From positions 1 to 11,828 of the forward strand of contig NYVS01000117.1 in assembly GCA_002684755.1 (NCBI GenBank): DNA of 11,828 bases, written 5' to 3'. Source of the stretch: Phycisphaerae bacterium (GTDB lineage Bacteria; Planctomycetota; Phycisphaerae; Phycisphaerales; SM1A02). Positions 1 through 7,824 of this stretch are shown piece by piece. The notes beneath the pieces were generated by a model. It saw only the letters and a list, made by a program, of their open reading frames with translations, did not search any database and was not told the origin of the DNA. Each line of letters opens with the position of its first letter. Positions within the stretch are counted from its first letter, which is position 1. Made by a program: the position numbers and the translations under genes.

Positions 1-2815
1 ATCCCGAGATGAAGTTGGCGAAGATCTCCTGCAGGCCGAAACCAAGTCCCACCGTGAAGCCGGCAGCCAGCCACTGGACGCTGGCCCAGCTGATTCCCAG
101 AATGCTCACGGAGAATGCGAAGCCACCGATGAGAATCGCCCACTGGAGGATCTGGCTGCAGGCGTATCGCATGCCACGGTCGATGGCCATACGCTCGAGC
201 ACCAGAAGTTCAAGGATCGCCGGAAGGTTGCGAGTGGTGTAGTACGTCCCCACAATCGCCAGGAGGCAGAACACGCCATCAAGCAGCGTGATGGGGTCGG
301 AGAGGTCGTCTTCGCCCGCCTGCCAGAGCGTGATATCACTGAGGAAACCGAATGCAGGAAGCAGTTCGGACCACACCATCCAGAAACCGGCCAGAGAGAC
401 CATGACCACGCAGAACCGGATCGCCCGAACGGTCCGAGCCTCGATCGCTGCGAGTTCACCGACCTCCGCCGACACGTCTTCGCCCTTGACTTCCTGCCGG
501 CGAAGCAGCCAGGTGGCACCGCGCTGACGCGCGTAGAGCGCCCGGAACAGAAGTTCACGCACCAGAAGCACCACGAACACGAGCATCAGGCTCAAGACGA
601 CGTTTCGCTGCACGGTGGCGATCAGCCGGTAGAAGCCCAGATTCGCCGCCAGGGAATTGGCCAAAAGCAGGCTGATCGGAAGTGTCAGCAATCCCCACCG
701 AAGTACCGGCCCTGCCACGGGTCTGCCATCGCCATCACCGCCATCCCCGAACACCCCACGTCGCGGCTGGAAGATGACATAGGTACTCAAGACCAGCAAC
801 AGCGGTATCGGCGTGAAAAAGACACGAGCCGCCATCGTCAGATCGAGACGCGAAGGATCACAGAGGCGTTCCAGAAATCCGAACGGCAAGGTCGCCATCG
901 CCAGCCAGACACCGATTCGAACCTCGCGAATCCGGCTCTTCGACCATCGGAAATGCATTTCCGCCAGTCCACCGTGCTGGACGACCGCGAGGATCAGAAG
1001 CAGGAGGAAGACGAAGATCGAGATCAATTGCAAGACGGCGCCGATGGCCCGCGCCAGCTCTTCGATCACGAATGGTTGCTGCAGCATGCCGCCCAGAATC
1101 ATGAACGGCAGCGACCACGCAACGGCTTCCAGCGTGGCGAACAACATCACCAGCAGGGTCTCGGAGAATGAATCGCTGCCCGCATGAGCCACCCGTTCGC
1201 CGGCGAGCAGGACACGGCTTCTCATCCGGCGCCTGAAGGCGAGGATCAGGACCGGAGGCAGCAGCACCAGGAACGCGAAACGAAACGGATGCTCCACCGC
1301 CGCTTCAATGACGACGGGCCCCAGACCGATCCAGTCCTGCCCTTGGACCAGCGATGCCAGCTCCACGCGGATGGACTCGAGGGCTGCCAGCGAGAAGCTC
1401 GAGTCAGCTCGTATCCAGAGAGTCTTCTGAAGCACCAGTGACTCGTAGAGACCGGCTTCCTCCGCCAAGGCCTCCAGAAGCGAGACTTCCTGACTGACCT
1501 GGTCGATTCGAGTGCTCAACGCCGCCACCAACGGAAGACCGAACTCCTCCACCCGGTTCTCAAGCACGGGAACCAGGAGATTTCGGGCGGTCTCCGCGGC
1601 CGCGTCCTTCAATCCCGACCCTCGAATGAGCCGGTCCGCTTCCGCCGCGATCGAGGAGGTCCGCTCGAGGTCGGACTGCAGGACGAGACTCTCGACTTGA
1701 AGCATCGGAATCAGCCCGCGGGCTTCGCGGATCTTCGCGTTGATTCCGGCACGGTCCGGAAGCAGGGATTCCCGCTCGCGAAGAAGTTTCGCGATCGCCG
1801 GAGTGGCGAGGCCACCGAATCGCTGGCTGTCGGTGATCAGATTCCGTTTGACCTGGTCGAGCCGATTTCTGGTCGCTCCGATTCGCTCGTCCGTCTCGTA
1901 CGATTTCAGAATCACTTCCGAAAGCCGAGCCGCCAACGTGGCATTGATCGCCAGTTGCTCTCGCACCACTTCTGAACTCGACGCGTTCAGTTTCTGCATG
2001 GCGGCGTCGGACGAACGCGTGGCTTCAGCCGCGATCATCTCCGTGAGCCGCGCTCGCAGGGCGGACAGGGCGAGGCGAATGCCCTCCAGTTTCGTCTTGA
2101 GGATCTTGGATTCAAGTCGAAGACCGGGGTCCGTGAGCTCCAGCATCTTCCGTTCAAGTTCGATCAGCGTCCGGATCTGCCGAAGCCGTTCCCCTTTGGT
2201 CCGATCGAAATCCGTCGCCTCCTGGTCGAACCTCGATCTCTCGGTCAGGGCCCGGATGTTGGCCTGTTGCTCCTCGCGGAGCGCCTCGCGCCGACGATCC
2301 CGGAAATCAAGCGCATTGCGGACGACCTGCAGCCTTGCGGCACCCTCCGCGAATGAACGCTCCAGGTCCTCGACCTGACCTTGTATCTCGTCGCGAGTGG
2401 TGTTCGGGTCGATGGGTTTCGTCGCGGTGACATCGACCTCTCCGAACTCGTTCTTCAATGCGACTTCACGCTCACTCGCCCCGGCGATCTCGGCGAGGAG
2501 TTCCTGTCGACGAACTTCGCCCTCGACCAGTTCCTCCAGGTTCTTCTGGCGATCCTTCAAACTCGCGAGCAAGCTTGAATCCTCGGCGTCCTCTGACGCC
2601 TCGGCGATCTTCGCCTCGACTTCTTGGATCTGGGACGCCCAGGTATCCGACTCGGCCGTCGATTGATCCGTCTCCTCGACCGAGATCTCAGCCGGCGTCA
2701 CCGCCCCGGGGGAATCTTCCGGACCCTGCGCGGAGACGGGCGCCGCGATGGAGGCGGCCAGAGCCAAAAGAATCGGAACGATGGATTGTTTCAAAGTCAA
2801 GGCTGACCACGTCAT
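1..2815 (-). CDS. mscK: MscK/KefA-type mechanosensitive channel, C-terminus cut off by window edge
   Basis: A large inner-membrane mechanosensitive channel of the MscS superfamily that should open under membrane tension to release ions and solutes during hypo-osmotic shock. The reading frame is open for 938 codons from ATG 2815 to the left edge. Residues 1-29 look like a signal peptide, ending VSA before QG. About residues 60-480 are charged, helical and coiled-coil-like (periplasmic domain). From about residue 507 there are roughly ten hydrophobic segments. The last visible residues (about 910-938) include VGLGFGLQEIFANFISG, nearly the same as the pore-helix region of E. coli MscK as I remember it. 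E. coli MscK is about 1120 residues, so roughly 180 residues (the MscS beta and C-terminal domains) should lie outside. A GGGAG stretch precedes the ATG. The gene begins 22 bp after the amidotransferase stop, so the two are probably co-transcribed. The family is clear; exact orthology to MscK is less certain. Confidence 0.9.
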   Translation of the reverse strand, partial: MTWSALTLKQSIVPILLALAASIAAPVSAQGPEDSPGAVTPAEISVEETDQSTAESDTWASQIQEVEAKIAEASEDAEDSSLLASLKDRQKNLEELVEGEVRRQELLAEIAGASEREVALKNEFGEVDVTATKPIDPNTTRDEIQGQVEDLERSFAEGAARLQVVRNALDFRDRRREALREEQQANIRALTERSRFDQEATDFDRTKGERLRQIRTLIELERKMLELTDPGLRLESKILKTKLEGIRLALSALRARLTEMIAAEATRSSDAAMQKLNASSSEVVREQLAINATLAARLSEVILKSYETDERIGATRNRLDQVKRNLITDSQRFGGLATPAIAKLLRERESLLPDRAGINAKIREARGLIPMLQVESLVLQSDLERTSSIAAEADRLIRGSGLKDAAAETARNLLVPVLENRVEEFGLPLVAALSTRIDQVSQEVSLLEALAEEAGLYESLVLQKTLWIRADSSFSLAALESIRVELASLVQGQDWIGLGPVVIEAAVEHPFRFAFLVLLPPVLILAFRRRMRSRVLLAGERVAHAGSDSFSETLLVMLFATLEAVAWSLPFMILGGMLQQPFVIEELARAIGAVLQLISIFVFLLLLILAVVQHGGLAEMHFRWSKSRIREVRIGVWLAMATLPFGFLERLCDPSRLDLTMAARVFFTPIPLLLVLSTYVIFQPRRGVFGDGGDGDGRPVAGPVLRWGLLTLPISLLLANSLAANLGFYRLIATVQRNVVLSLMLVFVVLLVRELLFRALYARQRGATWLLRRQEVKGEDVSAEVGELAAIEARTVRAIRFCVVMVSLAGFWMVWSELLPAFGFLSDITLWQAGEDDLSDPITLLDGVFCLLAIVGTYYTTRNLPAILELLVLERMAIDRGMRYACSQILQWAILIGGFAFSVSILGISWASVQWLAAGFTVGLGFGLQEIFANFISG

Positions 2816-2837
2816 GGATCGTCGCTCCCGACCGATC

Positions 2838-3581
2838 TCAATGATGAATGTCTCGGGCCACGCCCTGATTCACCCGCTCGATCGGCAGCAGATACGACGC
2901 CACGTTCTCCGCGAAGCGTTCCGACTGACGATCGATGGACTCGGCCGTATCGAGCGCAGCGGCGGCGATCGATGCGAGATCCGCCGAACTGCCCATCGCG
3001 CCAGGGTCCTCCTGGCGGCATTGAGCGACCAGTTCCGCCGCACTCCACTCGGGATGGAACTGCACGCCGAAGGCATAGATGCCACAGGCGAACGCCTCGA
3101 CCTTGCATTCTTCGCTGGCCGCCAGAATCCGCGCCCCGGCGGGGAGTTCGGTCACCTCGTCCTGATGCCAACTCGGCCAACTTCCGAACCATGGCAGTCC
3201 ACGAAAGAGAGGATCCTCCCGGCCGACCGGCGTGAGATCGATCCGAGGCATTCCGATCGAGGGCTCGGAGAGCCGCCCCACCTTGCCTCCGAGGGCTCGA
3301 GCCAGCAGCTGAGCGCCCAGACAGACTCCGAGAACCGGGATTTCCGCCTGCACGGCGGCTGCGAGAAGCCGAAGTTCCCCGGCGATCCAGGGAAGCGAAT
3401 CATCGGTCGCTGATGGTCGGCCACCCATCGAAACCACCCCGTCGATGTCGTCGAGGTCGGTTGGAATCGCCTCGCCGCTCCCGAGGCGAATAGTCTGAAT
3501 TCGAAGCCCGTGCCGGGACAAGGCTCGTCCGATGGAGCCCGAACCGGGGTCGTCTGAGTGTTCTAGAACAAGAATTGGCAT
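2838..3581 (-). CDS. Class I glutamine amidotransferase (GMP synthase-like GATase domain protein)
   Basis: A 247-residue stand-alone class I (triad) glutamine amidotransferase, expected to be cytoplasmic and to hydrolyse glutamine or act on a related gamma-glutamyl substrate. Visible motifs are GVCLGAQLLA with nucleophile Cys87, and FGVQFHPEW with His176 and Glu178, which together form the triad. SWHQDEVTELPAGARILA around residues 134-155 is typical of the COG0518 group. There is no ATP-pyrophosphatase domain, so it is not a full GMP synthase; the acceptor substrate cannot be told from sequence. The frame is open 30 codons further upstream (to 3671), but MPILVLEH at 3581 is the normal N-terminal beta strand of this fold, and a plausible promoter ends just before it. 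No clear Shine-Dalgarno precedes the ATG. It is the first gene of a probable operon with the MscK-like gene. Alternatives within the family include gamma-glutamyl-peptide hydrolases. Confidence 0.88.
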   Translation of the reverse strand: MPILVLEHSDDPGSGSIGRALSRHGLRIQTIRLGSGEAIPTDLDDIDGVVSMGGRPSATDDSLPWIAGELRLLAAAVQAEIPVLGVCLGAQLLARALGGKVGRLSEPSIGMPRIDLTPVGREDPLFRGLPWFGSWPSWHQDEVTELPAGARILAASEECKVEAFACGIYAFGVQFHPEWSAAELVAQCRQEDPGAMGSSADLASIAAAALDTAESIDRQSERFAENVASYLLPIERVNQGVARDIHH

Positions 3582-3587
3582 GAGCCC

Positions 3588-3616
3588 ACGGTACGCGGCA
3601 TCCACCGGGACCTCAA
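3588..3616 (-). promoter_or_regulatory. Candidate sigma70-type promoter for the amidotransferase-mscK unit
   Basis: Read on the minus strand, TTGAGG (3616-3611) lies 17 bases before TACCGT (3593-3588). A start site about seven bases further on would fall at or next to the ATG at 3581, implying a leaderless transcript. The spacing is ideal but the -10 matches only moderately, so this is a prediction. Confidence 0.35.
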
Positions 3617-3681
3617 CCGAGTGCCGAAACGAGTCGGACAACGAAGTTGGATTGCCCGGCCGGAACGCCACTTGTCCCCGC

Positions 3682-3687
3682 TACAGT
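3682..3687 (+). promoter_or_regulatory. Candidate -10 box (TACAGT) for the squalene-cyclase-like gene
   Basis: CCCCGCTACAGTGAT lies in the 280 bp divergent region between the amidotransferase and the plus-strand repeat-protein gene. It resembles the TACAAT box at 7825 and the TACGAT box at 9214, each preceded by a C-rich run. I see no -35 at 16-18 bp. If used, it leaves a 5' leader of about 100 to 170 bases, depending on whether 3793 or 3862 is the start codon. The rest of the divergent region shows no other clear feature. Confidence 0.35.
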
Positions 3688-3861
3688 GATCCTCGAACAT
3701 TGATCGCTGCATGCTCTGAATTAGCCACTGAATCCCCTCTCCGAACCCGACCCCAGAAGTCACACCGCCGAGTCCCGACTCGCCCCGCGCCCATGTCGAC
3801 CACCACCCACGAACTCGTCCCGCTTACCGCCCGACCTCGAAAACGACTCCCGTCGGCCGGG

Positions 3862-5985
3862 ATGTTTCGGAACAGAGTCCTCACCCTGCTGGCGGTGATC
3901 GCCGGCTTGGTCACGCCCTCCACGGCTGCGGACGAGATCACCCAGGCCCAGGTCGAGGAGATGGTCCAGGCGATGGTGACCGAATTCCGACTCCGGCACG
4001 ATCCGGTCCGGCACTGGGAACCGGCGGTCTATCCCGACGACAACACGGCTCAACCCACCGGCCGCACCGCGCTGGTCGCCCTCGCGATGCTCGAAGCGGG
4101 GGAACCGGCCCAATCCGAAAAGTTGTCGGAAGCCCTTCGTTGGATCGCCGAAAATCCGGCGAATGGGACCTATGCGATCGCGGTGAGGCTCATGGTCTGG
4201 TGCCGGATGCCCGAGGAGTATCGCCCGCTCGCCCGGGCGGAACTCCAACGCCTTCTCGACCGATTCTCGCTGGAAGCCGGCGGCTGGGACTACATCCCGG
4301 AGCCACGCCCCTGGCTCGTGGACCAGTCCCTCACGCAGTATGCCCTGCAGGCGATCGCCGACGCACAGGAAGCCGGCCTCAAGGTTCCACCCAAGATCAT
4401 CGACATGGTTCGCGGCCGCTTCCTCGCCCTGCAGACCGAGGACGGTGGCTGGGGGTACCAGAAGGCGACTGACACGCCGCGTGGATCCATGACCGCCGCC
4501 GGACTCGCAACCCTCGCGCTCTGCGAACGGATCCGTCCCGCCAATGATCGCACCCGCAAGGCGGTGGAACGATCCATTTCCAGAGCCATCGCCTGGCTCG
4601 ATCGGCACTTCGACCCTGAAACCAACCCGGGCCACACGCCCCGGATGAGCGAGGGCAACGGGAAGGCCGGGGACTACTGGCTCTACTACTGGCTCCACGC
4701 ACTGGAGCGAGCGGGACGAGCCACGGGACTGAGGCGATTCAGCAACCAGGACTGGTTCGAGGCGTGCGCCACGTCGATCCGAGATCGAATGTTCCAGGGG
4801 AACCTCGAAACCGGCCTTTCCATCAAATGGAGCCCCGCCAACGATCACATGGCGTTCGCCCTGTTCGTCCTTGAACGCGGCCTCGAATCAATCCCCTTCG
4901 GACTCTTCGAGACCACGGACACCCTTCCCGTGAGTGACGAGTTGGGCCCCGCGTCACAAATGCTCTCGGACGTGATCGAAGAGGGCGTGGGATGGACCCG
5001 AATCGGTCTCAACGACGATCTTGATGCGTGGAAACGCCTGCCCATGGTGGTGGTTCGGGGTGACGGCAAGGCCAGCTGGCTGAAGGATCCCGAATCCCCG
5101 GAAGCTCGCCGTCTTCTCGAGTACGCGGCGAATGGCGGCGTGGTCGTCACGGCCCCGAGTGACCGAGGCCTTTTCAGCAAGAATCTCACGACGCTGTTCA
5201 AGACCGCCCATCCCAGCCTCACCACCCGCAAGATCGAGTCCAAGGATCCGATCCGGAATCAACCGACCCCCTGGCGAGGGCGGGCCGAGGTTCTCGAATC
5301 CCCGGTCAGACTCTGGTTGGTGACGACGCCCCGGCTTGCTCTGGGATCGGATTCCAACGCCAAGAACGTGAAGGACGCGGCCAACATGCTCTCGGCGATC
5401 TGCCTCGCCGAGACCGGCGGCCGACTACCGTCGCGGGCGGAAGCCGACACCCTCGCGGATGCCAACCTCCGACGAACGATCCGCCTTTCCCGAAACCGTC
5501 ATGACGGCGACTGGGAACCGGAACCTGCGATGCTGGGTCGCCTCGCGGCCCGCGCGAGAAACACGGGCGTTCTGCTGGAGATCGAGCCTCCATCCGATCT
5601 GCCCCCAGGCGGCGAAGGCGTGCTCTGGATCTCGGGGGCGACCGCCGCGGACGCCGTGGCTCTGGACCTCGAGGCGTTGGCGACCGCGAGCGAGGGGGGC
5701 CGAAGACTTCTGATCGAGAGCCTGGACAAAGCCTTTACTGCAAGCCTGACCGGCAGACTTTCGAACGCCGGATGGAAGATCGGCGCTCCCCCACCCAACT
5801 GTCCTCCGGGTACCGCGCGACTCGGAACGCCCGGCGGCGGCGGCGGTCTTCTGGTCACCGCCTCGATCTCCCGCCCCCTCATGGGACGACGCGCCGACGA
5901 TGGAACCTCCATCTCCAACGTGATCCAGCTCGTCCAGGTGGTCGCCGACCTTGAATCTCCGGAAGCGGCCTCGTCGGGTGGTTGA
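3862..5985 (+). CDS. Secreted squalene-cyclase/prenyltransferase-repeat protein with DUF4159-like C-terminal parts
   Basis: A 707-residue exported protein of unknown function. Residues 1-23 form a signal peptide (FRNR, then a hydrophobic core, cleavage after STAA). About residues 60-340 are alpha/alpha-toroid repeats of the squalene cyclase/prenyltransferase type: QTEDGGWGY at 191-199, SMTAAGLATLAL at 209-220, and YYWLHALERAG at 275-285. The DxDD acid motif of true squalene-hopene cyclases is not visible, so catalysis is doubtful. Residues about 370-520 and 535-700 each resemble DUF4159: RLLEYAANGGVVVTAP at 417-432, and RLSRNRHDGDWEPEPAMLGRL at 541-561 leading to VLWISG at 587-592 and a GG-containing strand. 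I chose ATG 3862 because it begins directly with the signal peptide; ATG 3793 (730 residues, long n-region) is possible, and the frame opens as far up as 3532, over the divergent gene. The downstream yraN-like gene overlaps its stop, so the two are probably co-transcribed. The repeat assignment is firm; the DUF4159 assignment is from memory. Confidence 0.8.
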   Translation: MFRNRVLTLLAVIAGLVTPSTAADEITQAQVEEMVQAMVTEFRLRHDPVRHWEPAVYPDDNTAQPTGRTALVALAMLEAGEPAQSEKLSEALRWIAENPANGTYAIAVRLMVWCRMPEEYRPLARAELQRLLDRFSLEAGGWDYIPEPRPWLVDQSLTQYALQAIADAQEAGLKVPPKIIDMVRGRFLALQTEDGGWGYQKATDTPRGSMTAAGLATLALCERIRPANDRTRKAVERSISRAIAWLDRHFDPETNPGHTPRMSEGNGKAGDYWLYYWLHALERAGRATGLRRFSNQDWFEACATSIRDRMFQGNLETGLSIKWSPANDHMAFALFVLERGLESIPFGLFETTDTLPVSDELGPASQMLSDVIEEGVGWTRIGLNDDLDAWKRLPMVVVRGDGKASWLKDPESPEARRLLEYAANGGVVVTAPSDRGLFSKNLTTLFKTAHPSLTTRKIESKDPIRNQPTPWRGRAEVLESPVRLWLVTTPRLALGSDSNAKNVKDAANMLSAICLAETGGRLPSRAEADTLADANLRRTIRLSRNRHDGDWEPEPAMLGRLAARARNTGVLLEIEPPSDLPPGGEGVLWISGATAADAVALDLEALATASEGGRRLLIESLDKAFTASLTGRLSNAGWKIGAPPPNCPPGTARLGTPGGGGGLLVTASISRPLMGRRADDGTSISNVIQLVQVVADLESPEAASSGG

Positions 5986-6443
5986 GTCGATCGTGGCCCC
6001 GCTTCCGGGCGATCCTCGCCTCGAGTATTCGGTTCACTGATCGGACGCGAGGGGCGGCAGCCGCAAGGTCCGGTCACCTCGCCGTGGGTCGACGGGGAGA
6101 GCGACTGGCGGCCGGGTTCCTGCGGGGCCTCGGCTACCGGATACTCGCGCGGAATCAACGGATCGCAGGCGTGGAGATCGACATCCTCGCGACCCATCCG
6201 GATGATGGAATTCATCTCCTGATCGAAGTCAAGACGACCTCCGGCGGAGGATTCCCGGAACGCCGCGTGGACGGCCAGCGAGGGCACCGACTTCATCGGG
6301 CCGCCCTCGCCGTGAGCCGGGATCATCCGGTGGCGATCGAGGTCATGGCGGTCGATCTCTCGGTCACGCCCGTGGGCATTCGACGAATCCGGCTCGAGAG
6401 CCCGGCCCGGACCGGAGGCTTCCAGGAACGCCGTCGATTCTGA
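5982..6443 (+). CDS. YraN/UPF0102 family endonuclease-like protein
   Basis: A small cytoplasmic protein of the UPF0102 (YraN) family, which has a PD-(D/E)XK nuclease-like fold; the cellular role is poorly defined. Counting from TTG 5982 (153 residues), the family signatures are GRRGERLA at 36-43, GVEIDILA at 63-70 with Glu65 and Asp67, and LLIEVKTTS at 79-87 with the Glu82-Val-Lys84 catalytic-type triplet. RRVDGQRGHRLHRAAL follows, matching the usual conserved helix. TTG 5982 overlaps the preceding stop as TTGA, which suggests translational coupling. The first 34 residues are arginine/alanine-rich and not part of the normal family core. GTG 6084 would give 119 residues, the usual family length, so the start is uncertain. 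The gene ends eight bases before the stop of the convergent lipoprotein gene. Confidence 0.85.
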   Translation: MSRSWPRFRAILASSIRFTDRTRGAAAARSGHLAVGRRGERLAAGFLRGLGYRILARNQRIAGVEIDILATHPDDGIHLLIEVKTTSGGGFPERRVDGQRGHRLHRAALAVSRDHPVAIEVMAVDLSVTPVGIRRIRLESPARTGGFQERRRF

Positions 6444-6454
6444 TCCACGATCAG
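6440..6454. terminator. Perfect 6-bp hairpin across two convergent stop codons (weak bidirectional terminator candidate)
   Basis: CTGATC-CAC-GATCAG is a perfect inverted repeat with a three-base loop. It includes the TGA of the yraN-like gene (6441-6443) and the reverse-strand stop of the lipoprotein gene (6453-6451). There is no T-run on either side, so it is at best a weak intrinsic terminator. Confidence 0.3.
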
Positions 6455-7758
6455 CGGTTGGTCAGGTACCGAACCCGTGCGATGAGCAGCAGACGCTTTC
6501 GCATCTGTTCAATGTCTCCAGCCACCCAGCGGTCCTTGAGCGAGGAGAGGTAGCGATCCTGCTCCTGTGCGTATCGCAGACCGGCCAGTTCCCCTTCCAG
6601 CGAGAGTTGGACGACCGGGTCGAAGAGACTTCGACCCGGTTGTTTATTCACGCCGATCACCGAGAACCAGGAGACGAAGACTCCCTGCTCCAACGATTCG
6701 GTCACCGAACCGGGCGAGCCCAGATCCAGCCGTGACTTCACCGCGGAGGCCAGGCTGGTTCCCTCGATTCCGTCGGTGGGAAGTTCGATCTCCAGCCATT
6801 CCCCGCCATCGGTGACCCCCAGGCTTTCACAAACCTCGGGAAAATCGAGTCCTTCCGCAAAGAGTCGAGACGCCTCCTCGACCTCTTCCGCCTGACGTTC
6901 TCGATGGAAACGCAGACGGCCGATCAGAATCGTCGCGGGCGGGTTGTACGCCGCATAGTTCCGCCGGTAGGCCTGCTCGACGTCACGCCAGGAAACAATC
7001 GCACGGGGTTGGACCCGCTTGCGCAGAAGGTCCTGAGCCAGGGCCACACTGCGACGCTGGGCGATGAACTCGTCAAGGCTGATCCCGAATTCATCTTCGA
7101 TGCTGTTGGCGGCGGAATCACGTGTTCCACCGCGATCGGTGATCGTCTGTTCCTGCACCGAGGTCAGCCAGGCAAGCACTCCCTGCTGCTGTTCGGCGGA
7201 GAGCATGCTCTCCGCCTCGGCGATGATGAGTTCGGAATTGATGTACTCGTCGAAACGAAGCACCACCAGCCGATCCACGTCACGGACCGCCTGGGCGAGG
7301 GGTCTCTCCGCGACGATTCGCAGGATGCGATCCTCCAGCGGGAGCAGGAACTCGTCGGCGAAGACCGGTCGGCCGTTGATCTGCCCGACCAGGCCTTCCA
7401 CGGGGTACGGATCGCCGACCGGCAGATCGTCGAAGACGAATTCCATGTCCTCGTCGATACCGTCTTCACCGGCGACCGCCACGATCTCCTCGCCGCGGAC
7501 CGCTCCGCCATCGGCCTCGACCTCTCCCTCGGCCTCCAGTCCCACCGGGCTCTCCTCCTGGGGACCCATCATGGGGTCCTCCAACGCGACGGCCGTCAGA
7601 GCCGCCGGAGAAACCACCACGGGGACCGCTTCGGGGATCTTCGGACCACAGCCGAGGATGAAAACGGAACCGAGGGCGAGGGAACGCCAGGCCTTCGAGG
7701 CTCGCCCTGAACGAAGGGCTGGAAGGGACGAGATCGGGTTGCTGGGAAGGGTCGGCAC
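6451..7758 (-). CDS. SurA-like peptidyl-prolyl isomerase family lipoprotein
   Basis: A 435-residue envelope lipoprotein resembling SurA/PpiC-type chaperones of outer-membrane protein folding. Residues 1-36 contain a basic n-region and hydrophobic core ending FILGC, a lipobox with Cys37 as the lipidation site. Residues about 58-118 are a strongly acidic, low-complexity linker. VEGLVGQINGRPVFADEFL (120-138) matches the SurA N-terminal pattern of a beta strand, a turn and 'xxEF'. Long helices follow to about 270. Residues 275-372 look like a divergent parvulin domain: ILIGRLRFHR, then AEGLDFPEVCESLG, GGEWLEIE, LDLGSPGSVTESLEQGVFVSWFSVI. The match is structural in pattern; key parvulin residues are not clearly kept, so isomerase activity is doubtful. 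The start is GTG 7758; the nearby ATG at 7766 is in another frame. No Shine-Dalgarno is evident. It is transcribed divergently from the DUF1844 gene. Confidence 0.75.
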   Translation of the reverse strand: MPTLPSNPISSLPALRSGRASKAWRSLALGSVFILGCGPKIPEAVPVVVSPAALTAVALEDPMMGPQEESPVGLEAEGEVEADGGAVRGEEIVAVAGEDGIDEDMEFVFDDLPVGDPYPVEGLVGQINGRPVFADEFLLPLEDRILRIVAERPLAQAVRDVDRLVVLRFDEYINSELIIAEAESMLSAEQQQGVLAWLTSVQEQTITDRGGTRDSAANSIEDEFGISLDEFIAQRRSVALAQDLLRKRVQPRAIVSWRDVEQAYRRNYAAYNPPATILIGRLRFHRERQAEEVEEASRLFAEGLDFPEVCESLGVTDGGEWLEIELPTDGIEGTSLASAVKSRLDLGSPGSVTESLEQGVFVSWFSVIGVNKQPGRSLFDPVVQLSLEGELAGLRYAQEQDRYLSSLKDRWVAGDIEQMRKRLLLIARVRYLTNR

Positions 7759-7767
7759 GCGGGCATC

Positions 7768-7773
7768 CTAGTA
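7768..7773 (-). promoter_or_regulatory. Candidate -10 box (TACTAG) for the SurA-like lipoprotein gene
   Basis: On the minus strand GGTACTAGGATG lies directly upstream of GTG 7758. A start site about seven bases past the box would fall near 7761, leaving almost no 5' leader. No TTG-type -35 is present at the proper distance (the bases there read GGAGGG). This is a prediction. Confidence 0.3.
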
Positions 7774-7793
7774 CCGGATCCTCCCGCTCGCCC

Positions 7794-7815
7794 TCCTCCG
7801 GGGGCGGCCGGAGGA
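7794..7815. repeat. Inverted repeat between divergent promoters (possible operator)
   Basis: TCCTCCG (7794-7800) and CGGAGGA (7809-7815) are perfect inverted copies separated by eight bases. A further ATCCTCC at 7778-7784 is also the perfect complement of GGAGGAT at 7810-7816. The dyad lies between the opposed -10 boxes at 7768-7773 and 7825-7830, where a shared regulator could bind. GC-rich sequence makes chance repeats common, so binding is speculative. Confidence 0.35.
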
Positions 7816-7824
7816 TTCGCCCCC

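Noticed and set aside
1740..2378. 212-codon plus-strand open frame, Ser/Arg-rich
   Set aside because: Antisense to the coiled-coil part of the MscK-like gene; low-complexity Ser/Arg composition is typical of a shadow frame.
2748..3413. 221-codon plus-strand open frame
   Set aside because: Opposite the amidotransferase, whose catalytic triad motifs are intact on the minus strand.
2838..3581. GMP synthase (guaA) identity for the amidotransferase
   Set aside because: Only the glutaminase domain is present; no ATP-pyrophosphatase or dimerisation domain follows.
3760..4848. 362-codon minus-strand open frame opposite the squalene-cyclase-like gene
   Set aside because: Arg/Gly/Glu-rich composition without motifs; the plus strand has a signal peptide and recognisable repeats.
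3862..5985. Functional squalene-hopene cyclase
   Set aside because: No DxDD acid motif is visible, and a signal peptide plus DUF4159-like C-terminal parts point to a different role.
5499..6326. 275-codon minus-strand open frame
   Set aside because: Shadow of the repeat-protein and YraN-like genes; Pro/Ser/Arg-rich with no domain.
6904..7771. Two overlapping plus-strand open frames (6904-7710 and 7064-7771)
   Set aside because: Opposite the SurA-like lipoprotein, which has a clean lipobox and family pattern.
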